Positions 12,101 to 23,109 of a DNA stretch of 64,000 nt are shown one piece after another. This DNA comes from Eledone cirrhosa (lineage: Eukaryota > Mollusca > Cephalopoda > Octopoda > Eledonidae). Below the pieces are notes generated by a model, which was not told where the DNA came from, made no database searches, and saw nothing but the letters and a program-made list of their open reading frames with translations. The DNA is taken from NCBI GenBank assembly GCA_964016885.1, contig OZ024743.1, forward strand, positions 184,631,903-184,695,902. The letters are read 5' to 3'. Each line of letters begins with the position of its first letter. Position 1 is the first letter of the stretch. The position numbers and the translations under genes were made by a program.

Positions 12101-15100
12101 CAAAAAAGTCTGTTGCTAAACGTTACTTTGATAAAGACAATTTAAAACAGATGATTAGTTCTTCAGAGAAAACTCAGTTGTGTCAGAATGTGGTAGAAAC
12201 TTCTAATCTACTTGATAAAAATGTTATCTTACTTTCAAATGAAACTGATAACTCTGGTCACAGCAATCCTGGTCAACATATAGCTTTAAACCAACAGGTG
12301 AGTGACACCAACACTGATGTTGATACCAATGTTAGTATAGCAACTAGTAGTCCTATACTGCAGAAAGTTGCTTACTACAATAAACGACTTCACTCAGAAC
12401 CACACAATGTGTCTTTATGGATGGAGTTTGTGTCATTCCAAGAAACTTTTCTTAAGAAGCAAAACAAACTGATGTTTGATGAAAGCATCCAGCTTCTTTC
12501 ATTGCGTGGTGTTCTTGAAAAGAAAGTAGCTATTCTAGATAAAGCTATAGAATCAAATCCTCAGTCAATTGATCTAAAGGTTGCTCGCTTAAAACTCTGC
12601 CATGAACTATGGGGACCAAACAAAGTTCAGGAGAGTTGGGAAAAACTACTCTCTAAACACAGCACTGATTGTAGTCTATGGAAGAACTATTTGCTTCAGC
12701 GACAGTGCAACTTAACTACATTCAGTGTGTTCAAAGTCACCAAACTCTACCACAAATGTTTCAAGTGTTTACTAGAAACCAAAAATTCTGAAAGCTGTCC
12801 ACAGATATTAAAAAACACTCTGAGCAAAAATCTATTGGGTATGTATGTCTTTATTATTGGGTTTGTCTGTATGTTAGCTCTACTTACATTTTACTACATC
12901 ATTATCATTTTAGATCTGTTTTGCATGACTTTCCCTGCTCTCATAAATCAAATATCTACACATGATGTTTTCACCAGACTATAGAGTGTGGAACCTTATC
13001 AAAGGTCTTTCATAGACCAACAAACAGAAAATAGAGTGACTTGTTTTATTCCCAAGAACTTCTCTTGTAGCTGTCTCATGAGCAATATAGTATTTGTGGT
13101 TCCATGTTTTCATACAAAATATGACTGCAGCTTAAAGTTAGTACAGGATATTGTTAACTTGGGTAAGACTCTCAGCTTCTTTCAAGTTTGAAGCTCATTT
13201 GCATTGCCTTGTCTTTAACTTTGTAGCAGTTTACGATGATACTGCTATACTAAGTATTAGAATAGCTCCTTCTTGCACAACTAGACAAATAAAAGACCAA
13301 GGAGGAAGCCCCAATGTGGTCACTCAATCTGCAGAAATTAACAATGAAATCTCCTTCAACTCACATCCTATTCTCTTAAAAAGAAGAGACATAGTATTAT
13401 ATAGAATAATGTGGATGATCTGGGCTGAACTGCTTTTGTTCGTTGACCTATTTGATCTGGGCTAAGCAATAACAATAACAACTAAACAAGTAATAAAAAT
13501 ATTATATACATAACTTGATATTTCAACATCCCAGCAACTATCCCTGATCAACTAAGTATTTTCCTTGCTTTCATAATTTTGATGCTTTACTAACTATGTA
13601 TAACCAAAAAATACATTTGTTAAAAACATATATGCCAGATTCCTAAGTTATTGTATCTTTAAAATAAAAATATATTTCAGAAAATACAATCAAATTTTCT
13701 TTCTGAAAATACTAGTACATCTTTTTGTAGCTATAAGATAAAATACAAAATTGTCTAAATACTTTTAGGTTTACATACACCTGAGAATTCTAAACATTTT
13801 CATTAGAGAGAATCAATTTTTTTAATGATGCCCATTGGCATATCTAATCATTATTTTAAACATTAAATGAAACACATAGGTAGTGTAATTCATTAAAAAT
13901 ATGGTCACAAAAGGGTTAATCTTTTTCTTATTTTATATTTTCAGACATATTTGTCCTATACTGCCATTTCTTGCTGCAGACTGGTTTCACTGAAAAAATG
14001 GTTGCATCATTGCAGGCTATGCTTGAATTTAACCTTTTTTGCCCAAATTCATTAGAAAAGAGCTCTACTGAAGATCGTGTTGCTGTTTTTGAGAGCTTCT
14101 GGGACAGTGGTGTTGCTCGTTTTGGTGAACCAGGCGCTGAAGGCTGGAAGTCATGGGTTGAGACAAAAACTTGTACAAAGGATACTTCCTATCGCTCAGG
14201 TTTATATATATATCATAACATTTCCTTTAAGTATGTTACTTAAAATAGTATATATATAAACATATTGAAGTATGTTACTTAAAATATTCTATATAAACAA
14301 ATATCCACAGATAAACTGATTTTTGAAGAGTTATTTTGAGAATTTTAATAGAAACTGTGGGAAATGGGAAAATTGTTAAACTATTTAATAAAATATTTTA
14401 CCTCTTATTCATTCTTTTATTCATTAACTCTTAAGGTACTATACTGCATGAAATCACATTGGGAAGATATTCTTGAAAAGTACAAAACAGCACTATGACT
14501 ACATCACATTGAAAATTACATTCTTTATTCTATTACTGCAAATTTTCCAAAACAAACTGCCCACTAGTAAAAATACTGTAAGCATTTGAATTAATAAACT
14601 TGTTTTCAGATATTTTCCACTAAATCATTACAGAATGTTAAGAGTCAAGAAGCCACCATCTGTAATATTAGGTAGTAGACATGCCACATAATGCTTTGCT
14701 AGACCCTAATCTAAATTTCATACAAACAGTAAAGCAGTTAATTATATGCTTTATAGTTTCTATACTTTCTGTTGCTGATTTCCAACTCTAGTATAAGATT
14801 TGATCTCATCATCTTAAAAGCATCAATTAGATCAGCACGCCACCACAAAGTCCATTCTCTGCCAGCACTCTTATCTGCTCTTTTGTTAGGTTAATAGAGT
14901 GTGGTGACTCAATGCTTTGCCCAGAGCACAATGCTACACCAGAAGAGGCTGTCTTTGTATCATCTCAGCAATTGTAAGCCTTCTTGTTTTGATTGTTTTT
15001 TATTTCTAAAATATATCTTTTTTTGTCACCAATTATTGTCTATGATTTTTTAATGACATGTTTTGTGTATTTCTTGGTCTGAATTTAAGTGTCAATTGAT

Positions 15101-18100
15101 GATATTGAAGAGGACATTATTTCACAAAACAAACCCCAGTGGCAAACATGGCTGAACATTGAGCAACTGAGAGAATCCGTACACTGGCTGCCATGGCGAC
15201 CTGACACCAGTGCTGATGAGACATTAGAAGACTGTGAGGACCTTGATCGTTTGGTGCTGTTTGATGACATAGCTCCAGTGTTGATCCAGTTCAATGATGA
15301 CAAATTGAAGCTGATGCTATTAATTCATTCCCTCTACTTGCTTGGTGTTTACAGAAATGAGCAACATTTTCTGCTCCTCACATTCCTTCAAAAGTGGTTC
15401 ATCTCCCCACTCACCCTCATTGACCTTCCACAGGCTGCTGTTTTAGAGACCAATATGGCATTTGAACTTTTAAGTGGTAATAAAGCAAGACATGAACTGT
15501 TTCAAAAGTTTATTGATAATATTTTCCAGCAAGCTGTTAAGGTAAGCTTGATTGCATTTTTAAATTGTCTTTCAAAGTGCAAGCTACTCTTTTTTTTAAT
15601 AACATCAGTGTATAAACTTTGGTTTATTTAGTAACTGTAAATTTGCATGTAATGTTGCAGCAGACAACATAAGGTTTAAATGCTATGATAAACCAAACAA
15701 GACACTTAGATTGAACTATGTTCTTGTATGTAGCACTTGAGTAGCTAGTTGAACATAAAATTTGGCACTGAAAATGTGGTTTAGTTTCAACCATTCACCA
15801 TAGTATATTTATATTACTAGTATATTGAGTGGTTAAGAAGTTCACTTTCAAATCATGAGGTCTCAGGTTCAATCTCACAGTGTGTCATTTTGGGAGAATG
15901 CTTTTATTATAGTCTTGAGTGGACCCAAGCCTTGTGAGTAAAATTTGGTAGACAGAAACTGTGTGATAGCCCATCAGATGAATTGTACCCATAATTCAAA
16001 GGACCAACTTTGTCATATATTCAGTCATGCTGATTCTGCCAGAAAATTACTTTGAAGTACACCGTTTTGTCGAATACTCAATCACTTACATGTTAATTTA
16101 TAACTTAGATGATCAGATGCTCAAATGACTGAATGTTCATCTTGGAAACCAATGGTGGAGTCCTCATCATATTGTAATTTGTACATTTAGCATGCAGAAT
16201 GCTTCCCTAACGAATTTAGTCTCAGCCCTATTGTTCATTTTCTTATAGCAGCTTCTGGTTATAAAACACTACCTTGCTCCAAGATGAACTTACAAATAAG
16301 CTATTTACTTCAGATTGAAATGACCATCATTACCACAGCTAATTTTTCTGTGTTTGTATGCATCGGATGGATATATAATACAGCAGGCTTCTAAATGTTT
16401 CAATGTGACATTCTGTCTTCTTGTGAAGTCTGATAAGTGCAACTCTATTTATGATGGTGTCATGATAAAAATGCACCCAGTACATTCTGTAAATTGGTTG
16501 GTGTTAAGAAAGGCATCCTGCTGTAGAAACCGTGCTAAATATAGAATGTATGCAGCACTCTAGTTATGGACCATGACAACCCATCCTATCCAATCCAGCA
16601 TGGAAAATGGATGAAAAATCGATATGATGATATTCTTTAGTCTACACTAGCTCTAATAATATACCTTCTATATATTGTTCTTAATTATAATACATCTTTT
16701 CTTTCATTTTTAAAAGGTATTTTCAGGTGAAAATCAAACTGCAATCACCTTGTTATGGCTGGAACACCATTTATCTTTATTACGAAAATCAGCATCAACT
16801 GCTGATAAAACAACTTCAAAAGACATTCACAAGTTTGCTAAATCTTTACTAAAAGAGAATCACAATAGGAATAATTTAATTCTTTGGAATGCATTTGCAC
16901 GGCTTGAATGGGAATTGGGCCGTAAAGAAGAAGCACTTAATGTTATTGAGACAGTTTTGGTTATGCAAGGAACTGACATACTTCAGATCAACGATCCTTG
17001 GGAAGGAGCTGGTATCTGTGCCTTATACCACACATACATAGATATTCTTCTGGACATGAAAACTGTTTCACTGCCACTTTGTTCCAGCAAGCAGTGTTCT
17101 ACTCAAGATTTAGACAAATCACGCTGGGCCCTCATTCATTTAGCTGAGGGTACCAAACTAAATATAAAAAACTATATTTTAAATACAATTTCACCAACTA
17201 TGGTTCTAAAAACCCGGAAGAAATTTGACGAGATCTCTGAACGACTCTGGGGTCAATTCCAACAGTCGGCACATGACAAATTGACCAGCATCTGTTATTT
17301 CCGTACAGAGTTTCTGGAATGTTTTGCTTTGTTTGAATACTGTTTTAATCGCCTCAGTGCTGCTGTGTCTTTATTAGATTCTGTACGAGATCAGTTTGAA
17401 AATTATCTGATGAAGAATGAGAGAGGAATTCATACTCAAGAACTGCCCTTTCTTGAATGGTCAGCAGGTATATATACATATTCTTTTAATCTTTTACTAG
17501 TTTTAGTCATTAGCCTGTGGCTATGCTGAGGCACTGCCTTCAAAGGATTAAGTTGATTATATTGACACCCTTACCTATGTTTTTCAAGTCTGGTACTCAT
17601 TTCATCAATCTCATTTTTTGTTGAACTGCTAAGATACAGGACATAAACATGGACACACATACACACAGTGTGTTTCTGCATAATTCTTATCAACCAAATT
17701 TTACTCACAAAGAATTAGTCAATCTGAAGCTTTAGTAGGTGCTCTGCAGTGGGACTGAGCCTGAAACCAAGTGGTTGTGAAGTAAATTCCTTAGCCATAC
17801 AACCATATCTCCAATTTCTTTAGTTATTTATCATTCAATTCATTATATATGATTATAATATGTTTTACTTTTAACCTCCTCATTAGAGCTGAAAAATTCT
17901 TTAATGCTTACATCCACATTCTGTTTTAATCAGGATGTACATGTGTCTGGTCTAGTTGATGCCCTTAGTTTAGAAATAAAGGCACTGTGTACACATTCAA
18001 GAATAAGACACCTGATCCAACTGATCAAAACATTGTATAGGCGTAAATATTTTTTAAACCTTTCATCTTCAAAGGTAAGATTAATAGCCTGTAAAATGAT

Positions 18101-21100
18101 AACCTTATTAACAATAACTCATCTCAGTATACAATAGTTTTAAAGTTATTATATACTTCATTTTGTCCCACTTCAATTTACTGTAGTTCTTATATTTGTG
18201 TTACCAATTTAGAATATGTATATATCCCTGTGTGTCATATGAGATAACTAAAAGGGTTGGTGCCAGGAAAGGCATCTGGCGGTAAAGCATTCTCAAAAAG
18301 GACCCCATAATAAATTTGAAGTATGTCATGTTGTTGTTTATATATATGAGTGTTTATTGTTTTCAGAAAAGCAAATCATACTTCACTGTGATAGAGTTGC
18401 TGTGAAATTATCACTGTATCATATGAGTCATCATCATCTGGCTCTGGGCTCTTTGAAACAACTGATCAAGAAAGCTACTGAAAGGCACCCTTCACATCCA
18501 TATTTTCTCAAGATCTTAGTTCACATTGAACAGAGCTCCTGGCTAATGGGAAATCTACGAAGATACTTTGATCACTGCCTTCTCAGCTCAACTTTGGCTT
18601 CACCTGTTCTGCTACTTTTTGCTTTAAGCTATGAATTAGAACATCAAAATAAACTTGAAAAACAAGCATTAGTTGGTATGGCAGACTATTTCATTCTCTT
18701 AAATTTATTTCTCATTACAAGATGTAAATAAACTTTTTAGAAACATGTAAATGATTTCTAAATAAAATGCAATTCAACATCATTTTATGTCCACTTTTCC
18801 ATGCTTGCATAAGTTAGACAAGTCTCAATCACTTACATGTTAATTCATAAGTTAGATGATCAGATGCTCAAATGACTGAATGTTCATCTTAGCATGGCAT
18901 TGTTTGATTGTGTATCTAATTTAGAATTGGTACTCTATCCCTGCATGTCATAAGAAGTGGCTAAAAGGGCTGGTGTTAGGAACCTTTACCTGAAAGAAAA
19001 ATCCTACCCAACCCATGCCAGCATATAAAAATTGACATAAAAACATCGATGTTGATGTTATGGTATATTGTTTTTATATTCTTTAGATGGAATGTTTTGT
19101 GCTACCTCTGGATTACTGTTTCGGTTACGTTCACTATTTGAACGAGGCTTAAATCAACCCCAAATTTGTAACTGTCCTTTGATATGGAGACTTTATTTAT
19201 ATATTGAGGTAAGTCTAATTTTTTTGTTATAAATTTACATTAATGTTAATTTGAAGTTAACCTTTTTGATACCAACCCAAAGACAAGGGGATAAACTTGG
19301 TGGTGGAATCGTAGGGTGGATGAAACTATTAAGACCAAGAGACAGGTATGGAAAGAATGGGAAGCAAAGAACATTACCAAGAGGCTAGGCGACAAGTATA
19401 CTGTGCGAGGAGGGAAGCAGAAAATAAAAAGCATAGCAACATCGTCAACTGCTACAAGGGCAAAGATGTTCTAGAATGAGAAAACTATAGAGGCATCAAG
19501 TTGATGGACCAGATCGTGAAGGTTGCAGAAAGAGTTATAGCATAGCTGATTAGGGATCAAATTAACATAAATGAGGTGCAGTTCAGATTTGTGCTAGGTA
19601 AAAGTACCGCTGATACTCTCTTCCTTGCGAGACAACTGCAAAAGTACCTAGCTAAAAGTACTTGGCATTTGTTGACCTGGAGTAAGCATTTGCCAGAGTC
19701 TCCCATTCCATAATCTAATGGGAGCTTAGGAAACTAGGGGAAGATGATTGACTTGTGAGGACAGTACAAGCAATGTATAGAGGAGCAGCCGGCAAGGTTA
19801 GAATTGATGACTATAGTGAGAAATTAAGCATGCATGATGGTCCCACAAGGGCTCCATATTTAGCCCTCTCCTGTTTATTATTGTCCTCCAGGCTATAACA
19901 GAAGAGTATTTTGTGTATCTAGCGATATACGGTATGTTTATGAATTTTGGAAACTGATGGCGTGCCATCTAGTGGATTCCAGCAGAAGTAAACTGTCGAC
20001 TCTGGCCATTTTCAAGACAGTGCTCTCTTACCTTGCTCTCTATGCTGGAACCCAATATAGGTGAAAACATTATTTTGACACCTATGTACATGGGCCAATT
20101 AGCCTCTTTTGCATATAGAGCTGTCGACTGGCTTGGCCAGAAAATAGAATTAAGGTGTTCGCTCTAACATAGCTGATGAGTTGTCATGTTCTCAGACTAG
20201 TCATGACAGGTGACTATGTCCTACTCATATATTCCATTCAGATATTAACATAATTATTTAATTTTTTTGTTTTCAGCACAAATATGGGGAAGCTGAGAGA
20301 GCTACTGGACTTTATTATCGAGCCTTACAACATTGTCCCTGGGCCAAGGTATTCATATAGTAATTTCCTATCACTGAATATTCTTTATTTTTTCAAAACA
20401 TTTAATATTGATTTCTATGATAGGCATAAGGCCATATTTCTAGAGGGAAGGTAAGTGTGTTATGTCTGGGCACTTACACCCAACATAGAACTAAGTGCTT
20501 CAGAAGGCTGCTACACATCCAATATACAGAATACAAGATTAACTGAATACTATTTAGTTGTAAACCTTTGTTCAAAATGTTCTTTTCAACTCTTCATTTG
20601 CCTAAACAAATGAAATTATTATTGACTTTTATTGTGGTGGCAATTACTGTAGACATTGAGGTAAATACTTGGTAAGAAATAAAAACCAAGGGGTTGAGGA
20701 GGGTGGATGCAGAGGTTAGGGCAAAATTGAAAAGCTTGTTATAGGGCGCTCATGACTAATTCCTACTTGAGCAGGGAAAATAACATTTAAATGCTTGAAG
20801 TTGTTGTTGTTTGATACTAGTTTGTTCAACTTGAGCTGCTAATGATCTTGAAAAGAATATGAATGGCACACAACCTTCTTCATATACAATATAAATCTCT
20901 TTAACTAATTTATTTTGTAAAATTTGTATAAGTTAAAATGTTGGAAATAAGAATATGTATTAGTTGCTGCTTGGCCTTAAAACATTGCCTAAAAAAAAAG
21001 AAGCGAAAATGGCTCTAAAACAGTTGTGGTTGAAATATGTATTAGTCTACTTTGTCCTATGGCACACTAACATATACATCTTTCATTGGAGAAAAATGTT

Positions 21101-21337
21101 TTTAGCTCATTTTATCTAATGCTCTTGTTGTTGTTGTTGCAGGCACTTTACAAAGATGCCATTGCCATGCTTGGTGACAGTAAGTTGCAGGATATTGTTG
21201 ACCTAATGTTGGAGAAAGAGATGAGAATTCAAATTCCTATTGAAGAAATTGCCATTCTTAGAGGAGATGAAAACATTATTCCAGATATTACTCCAGCTGA
21301 TCCAGAGAAAATTCCAGCAGATTCTTCTAAAGAATGA
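3101..21337 (+). CDS. NRDE2: NRDE2, nuclear exosome/RNAi regulator, 12 coding exons
   Basis: Coding exons: 3101-3326, 5565-5676, 7543-7718, 10835-10973, 11859-12838, 13945-14199, 15090-15541, 16717-17467, 18367-18675, 19087-19208, 20277-20348, 21143-21337. All introns are GT-AG, all phases join, and the total is 3789 nt (1262 codons plus stop); vertebrate NRDE2 is about 1160 residues. Recognition: 'DLAWLSNKSYP' near the N-terminus, a D/E-rich tract (exon 3), a Lys/His-rich tract (exon 4), 'HSEPHNVSLWMEFVSFQE' opening the NRDE-2 region at about residue 385, then 'ESFWDSG', 'DCEDLDRLVLFDDI', 'ALQHCPWAK' and a C-terminal 'IPIEEIAIL'. The family is nuclear and is built of HAT-like helical repeats. 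In mammals it binds and restrains the exosome helicase MTR4; in nematodes it acts in nuclear RNAi. I infer the conserved role. The gene appears intact. Confidence 0.93.
4220..4345 (+). repeat. Short palindrome-bearing repeat
   Basis: Contains the palindrome agttccagact-c-agtctggaact and ends 'ccaagtatcgagtactgaat'. Related sequence is inverted at about 1975-2100, and a similar end ('ctaagtattgagtact') follows the large palindrome at 55684-55787. It is probably a terminal piece of a PLE or foldback family. Confidence 0.55.
4433..4605 (+). repeat. Hairpin element with ribozyme-like CTGATGA/GAAAC motifs
   Basis: Inverted arms 'aactgtttcattcgtatg' and 'catacaaatgaaacagtt' enclose 'attcctgatgag'. 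CTGATGA and GAAAC are both present, but stem II would have to use the same bases as the GAAAC core. It is best read as a decayed PLE terminal repeat. Confidence 0.4.
5677..7542 (+). other. NRDE2 intron 2
   Basis: Contains the RTE tail minisatellite (5697-6060). 6060-7380 is GT-rich, with no credible coding content despite several open frames in low-complexity sequence. 7380-7542 is ordinary intron with the acceptor tract tttgtctcccag. Confidence 0.75.
5697..6060. repeat. RTE 3'-tail piece expanded into a minisatellite
   Basis: Starts with 'acagttggatgcccttctta', the conserved 3' tail of the RTE-like LINE (compare about 44016-44100). It then shows about seven imperfect units of roughly 40-55 bp, each with 'gggtggactgggtgctttt' and 'caccagcacgacca' variants. 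Confidence 0.8.
8231..8355 (-). mobile_element. tRNA-derived SINE, 5'-truncated
   Basis: On the minus strand it has the SINE core, the end 'gtagaaacaatta' and the B box (gttcaaatcccgcc). The tRNA A-box half is missing. Confidence 0.8.
8500..8790. mobile_element. PLE terminal-repeat-like sequence with hammerhead-like core
   Basis: 8556-8580 reads CTGATGA, an extra A, GGAC-TACC-GTCC, then GAAAC. That is a hammerhead-like layout with one extra base before stem II. A second decayed motif on the minus strand lies at about 8735-8775. No coding sequence remains. Confidence 0.4.
9128..9285 (+). mobile_element. Diverged tRNA-derived SINE
   Basis: 'aattggcatattcattagaa' resembles an A-box half. 'gagttcaaatcccaccaaga' is a B box followed by a decayed core ('aactttgcctttgagc'). 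It matches 11085-11230 and, inverted, 38205-38312, so this is a second, older subfamily. Confidence 0.65.
9365..9565 (+). mobile_element. Old RTE 3' tail
   Basis: 'gtgcacccaatttctttgta', 'aggcatccaactgtagaa' and the end 'atgatgatga' match the reverse complement of the tail in the young RTE copies. Confidence 0.6.
9885..10220 (-). mobile_element. Old RTE 3' tail, inverted
   Basis: 'tggcatgggttgaacaggtt' and 'ctacaactgtatgcccttct' are followed by three imperfect 'agtgta(c/t)tgggt(g)cattttatca' units, the same tail minisatellite as at 5.7-6.0 kb. Confidence 0.65.
10225..10770 (-). mobile_element. LINE ORF2 C-terminal fragment (Jockey/CR1/I-like)
   Basis: The minus-strand frame reads 'FRKHFFTLRVEAWNKLPASV', the short C-terminal motif common after RT in Jockey/CR1-type LINEs and their host-like relatives, with a stop soon after. 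The sequence at 10225-10340 recurs inverted at 27415-27530 with its AAT-repeat end. Non-functional. Confidence 0.65.
10974..11858 (+). other. NRDE2 intron 4
   Basis: Contains a diverged SINE at about 11085-11245. Otherwise no recognisable element. The acceptor is ttctttctag. Confidence 0.75.
11085..11245 (+). mobile_element. Diverged tRNA-derived SINE
   Basis: 'aaattggcagagttgttaga' and the B-box-like 'gtgttcgaattctgccaaga' are followed by a decayed core. Same subfamily as 9128-9285. Confidence 0.65.
12839..13944 (+). other. NRDE2 intron 5, with an old RTE fragment
   Basis: The donor is at 12839 (gtatgt). The open frame that runs past it to 12984 is intron read-through. 12970-13300 is a decayed minus-strand RTE piece. 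13460-13944 is AT-rich and unrecognised. Confidence 0.75.
12970..13300 (-). mobile_element. Degraded RTE-like LINE fragment
   Basis: 'aaggtctttcatagaccaac', 'aacttctcttgtagctgtct' and 'gtagcagtttacgatgatac' match, in order, the RT-domain segments of the young minus-strand copy at 45480-45780. Many substitutions and gaps. Confidence 0.65.
14200..15089 (+). other. NRDE2 intron 6
   Basis: A short tandem duplication of 'agtatgttacttaaaata' occurs at 14229-14290. Nothing else is recognised. Confidence 0.7.
15815..16015 (+). mobile_element. tRNA-derived SINE, second family
   Basis: 'gagtggttaagaagttcact' with the B box 'ggttcaatctcac', then 'gagtggacccaagccttgtg' and 'agacagaaactgtg'. Related sequence is inverted at 17640-17815. 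Confidence 0.65.
16430..16635 (+). mobile_element. Old RTE 3' tail
   Basis: 'aaaatgcacccagtacattc', 'ggttggtgttaagaaaggca', 'accatgacaaccc' and the end 'gatatgatgat' match the conserved tail of the young copies. Confidence 0.65.
17468..18366 (+). other. NRDE2 intron 8
   Basis: Contains an inverted second-family SINE (17640-17815). An exon-like open stretch at 17887-18074 with an AG acceptor and GTAAGA donor is not included: joining exon 8 directly to 18367 keeps the phase and gives the conserved sequence across the junction, whereas including the stretch breaks the phase. Confidence 0.75.
17640..17815 (-). mobile_element. tRNA-derived SINE, second family, inverted
   Basis: Minus-strand sequence related to 15815-16015: 'tggttgtatggctaaggaat' at the tRNA-like 5' end, then 'gtcccactgcagagcaccta'. 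Diverged. Confidence 0.55.
18676..19086 (+). other. NRDE2 intron 9
   Basis: Contains pieces of an RTE tail at 18955-19060 ('agggctggtgttaggaacc', 'cccatgccagcata', 'atcgatgttgatg'). Otherwise unremarkable. Confidence 0.65.
19285..19925 (+). mobile_element. Degraded RTE-like LINE fragment in NRDE2 intron 10
   Basis: Readable pieces include 'WWNRRVDETIKTKRQVW', 'NIVNCYKGKD', '[19 protein letters not shown]' and 'STADTLFLARQLQKY', followed by a PQG-like region and '[13 protein letters not shown]'. These match the fingers and palm of the young RTE-like ORF. Internal deletion and multiple stops. Confidence 0.8.
20349..21142 (+). other. NRDE2 intron 11
   Basis: No recognised repeat. It ends in a (TTG)n tract running into the acceptor ttgttgttgcag. 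Confidence 0.7.
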
Positions 21338-21853
21338 CACAATGTAGATATTTTAAAATACTGTATGTAGTCAATGGTCATATTTTATTGCCACGACAGG
21401 TGATATCAACAAAACAGTATTTACAATTTTCTTGCTATTCCAAGGTCTTTCTCTAAAGTTATCTCTACTGCCATGAATCCATAAAAAAAATGTTTATCAC
21501 CGTAAAACTCATCCTTCCATTCAAAATTTCCTGATATTTTTCCAAAAAAATATATATATTTAAAAGCTATTGAAGTATTAATGATTCTATGTCTTAAATT
21601 TGACTTTGTAAATGCTTATATTGATCAAATATGTATTGAATATAACTTTAAATTGAGCTGTACAATTGTACAGGAAAAAAAGATAAAAATGTTTATTGGA
21701 AGTTTTGCTGAATAATAAACTGTAGTGAGAAAGGGTTCTGAATGTTGTGGGCCATAATGTATTTTTATTACTTAAACAAATTATAATTCACATTTTACTT
21801 TTTTTTTTTTTTTTTTTTTTTAATGTTAGAAATGATTACTGAACAGAAATAAA
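21338..21853 (+). terminator. NRDE2 3' UTR with polyadenylation signals
   Basis: AATAAA hexamers lie at 21714-21719 and 21848-21853, 377 and 511 bases after the stop codon. A poly(T) run at about 21799-21821 lies between them. Which signal is used cannot be told from sequence. Confidence 0.6.
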
Positions 21854-22019
21854 TTAATTTGAAGATAGGTATCATATAAATTATGATATTTTAATCTAGA
21901 TATTCTGACAAGGCCCGTAACCTATTGGTTATAGAGACATCATGAGAAAGCAGTCGTTATTTAGTGTATCTAGGACTTGTCCTTAGCACAAGCTAACAAA
22001 AAAATTGTTAATCTTTTAG

Positions 22020-22221
22020 TTATATTTCTATGGATTGGCAGTATCGGTAGAGGGACGGACGCCATGCTTTCCAGCATAGTTACGTCCCTTTACGATCTGA
22101 GTTCAAATACCGCCGAGGTTGACTTTGCCTTTCATCCTTACGGGGTCGATAAAATAAAGTACCAGTAATGCACTGGGTAATTGCTGGCCTTGTGCCTAAA
22201 GTAGAAACAATTATATTTCTA
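22020..22221 (+). mobile_element. tRNA-derived SINE with target-site duplication
   Basis: A well-preserved copy with body 22031-22210: 'tggattggcagtatcggtag', 'gagttcaaataccgccgagg', the core and 'gtagaaacaa'. It is flanked by ttatatttcta at 22020-22030 and 22211-22221. Confidence 0.88.
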
Positions 22222-22754
22222 ATGAAAAATATTGCCCGTTATTTTAAAATCAATTTGAAGTGATTTAGTAATGCAATTATCTTTCTTGTTATTAAACTGG
22301 TGTTTGGAACATAACTTAAAGGTTCTCATATAAAATTATGATGGAAGGTTTTTACATAAATATAAGCACTTTAAAATAAAAAGTTTTATAGAAGCAGGGA
22401 CAGTGAGGTGACTTAACATTAGAAGGATTAATTATTGTGCTGCTGTTGCTTGCAATATTAAGATTTGCCACACAGTTATGTGGATTGAGCAGTGCAGCGT
22501 ATATGATAGGATATAAACTGTTGACCCTTCGACCCTTAAGCTGTTAGTATACCATTTTATCACATAAATTAAATTGCATTCATTTTCTGAGAGATACAGC
22601 TACCTATCTATATATTATAAATAGCATGTAGAAAATTGCAATCATTATTCTTGTCATTGTCTTGTGTGTGTGTGTATATATATATATACTTCGTTTTTGA
22701 ATTTGTTTTGAAAGATTTTTCTCTGAAAACGTGTGTTGAAACAGATATTGTTAT

Positions 22755-23075
22755 ACTTTGGGAGGGTCATGCTGCCAATAAAAACACATGCACCTGTTGG
22801 TTTTCACTTCAATTTATTATAAATTTCTGGTTGGTTGATTCGATAACTGGATGATTGTTTATATATTGTCAAAGCTCTTTCATCACACATTCTGTGACTT
22901 ACACCATGGTGTAGGACAGAATAAAGGAGAGACAAAATAAAAACCCAGTCACTGAGGAGGTCACAGAATGTGTGATAAAAGAGCTTTGACAATATATAAA
23001 CTGGAATTTATAATAAATTAAAGTGAAAATCAACAGGTACATGTGTTTTTATTGGTAGCATGGCCCTCCCAAAGT
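22755..23075. mobile_element. Foldback element with long inverted arms
   Basis: The left arm (22755-22895, 'actttgggagggtcatgctg' ... 'cacacattctgtgac') and right arm (22960-23075, ending 'catggccctcccaaagt') are reverse complements apart from a short extra segment in the left arm. The spacer is 64 bp. The arm sequence recurs at 52182-52410 next to a PLE GIY-YIG coding piece, so the element is probably built from two inverted PLE ends. (TA)n follows at 23080-23101. Confidence 0.75.
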
Positions 23076-23077
23076 AT

Positions 23078-23101
<24 letters not shown>

Positions 23102-23109
<8 letters not shown>

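Larger units (their letters stand above)
15542..16716 (+). other. NRDE2 intron 7
   Basis: Contains a tRNA-derived SINE (15815-16015) and an old RTE tail (16430-16635). The rest is unrecognised. The intron ends at taaaag/GTATTTTC. Confidence 0.75.

Noticed and set aside
12839..12984. Hydrophobic C-terminal extension of the long NRDE2 exon, resembling a membrane segment
   Set aside because: Read-through past a good donor site (G/GTATGT). The phase and the next exon fit the NRDE2 alignment, so the hydrophobic stretch is intron.
17887..18074. Exon-like open stretch in NRDE2 intron 8, with AG acceptor and GTAAGA donor
   Set aside because: Including it puts the next exon (18367-18675) out of phase, whereas joining exon 8 directly to 18367 keeps the phase and the conserved alignment. 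It may be a rare cassette but is not supported.
22085..22125. tRNA-like B box and A box
   Set aside because: Part of a SINE with the family core and a target-site duplication, not a functional tRNA gene. The same applies to the other SINE copies.
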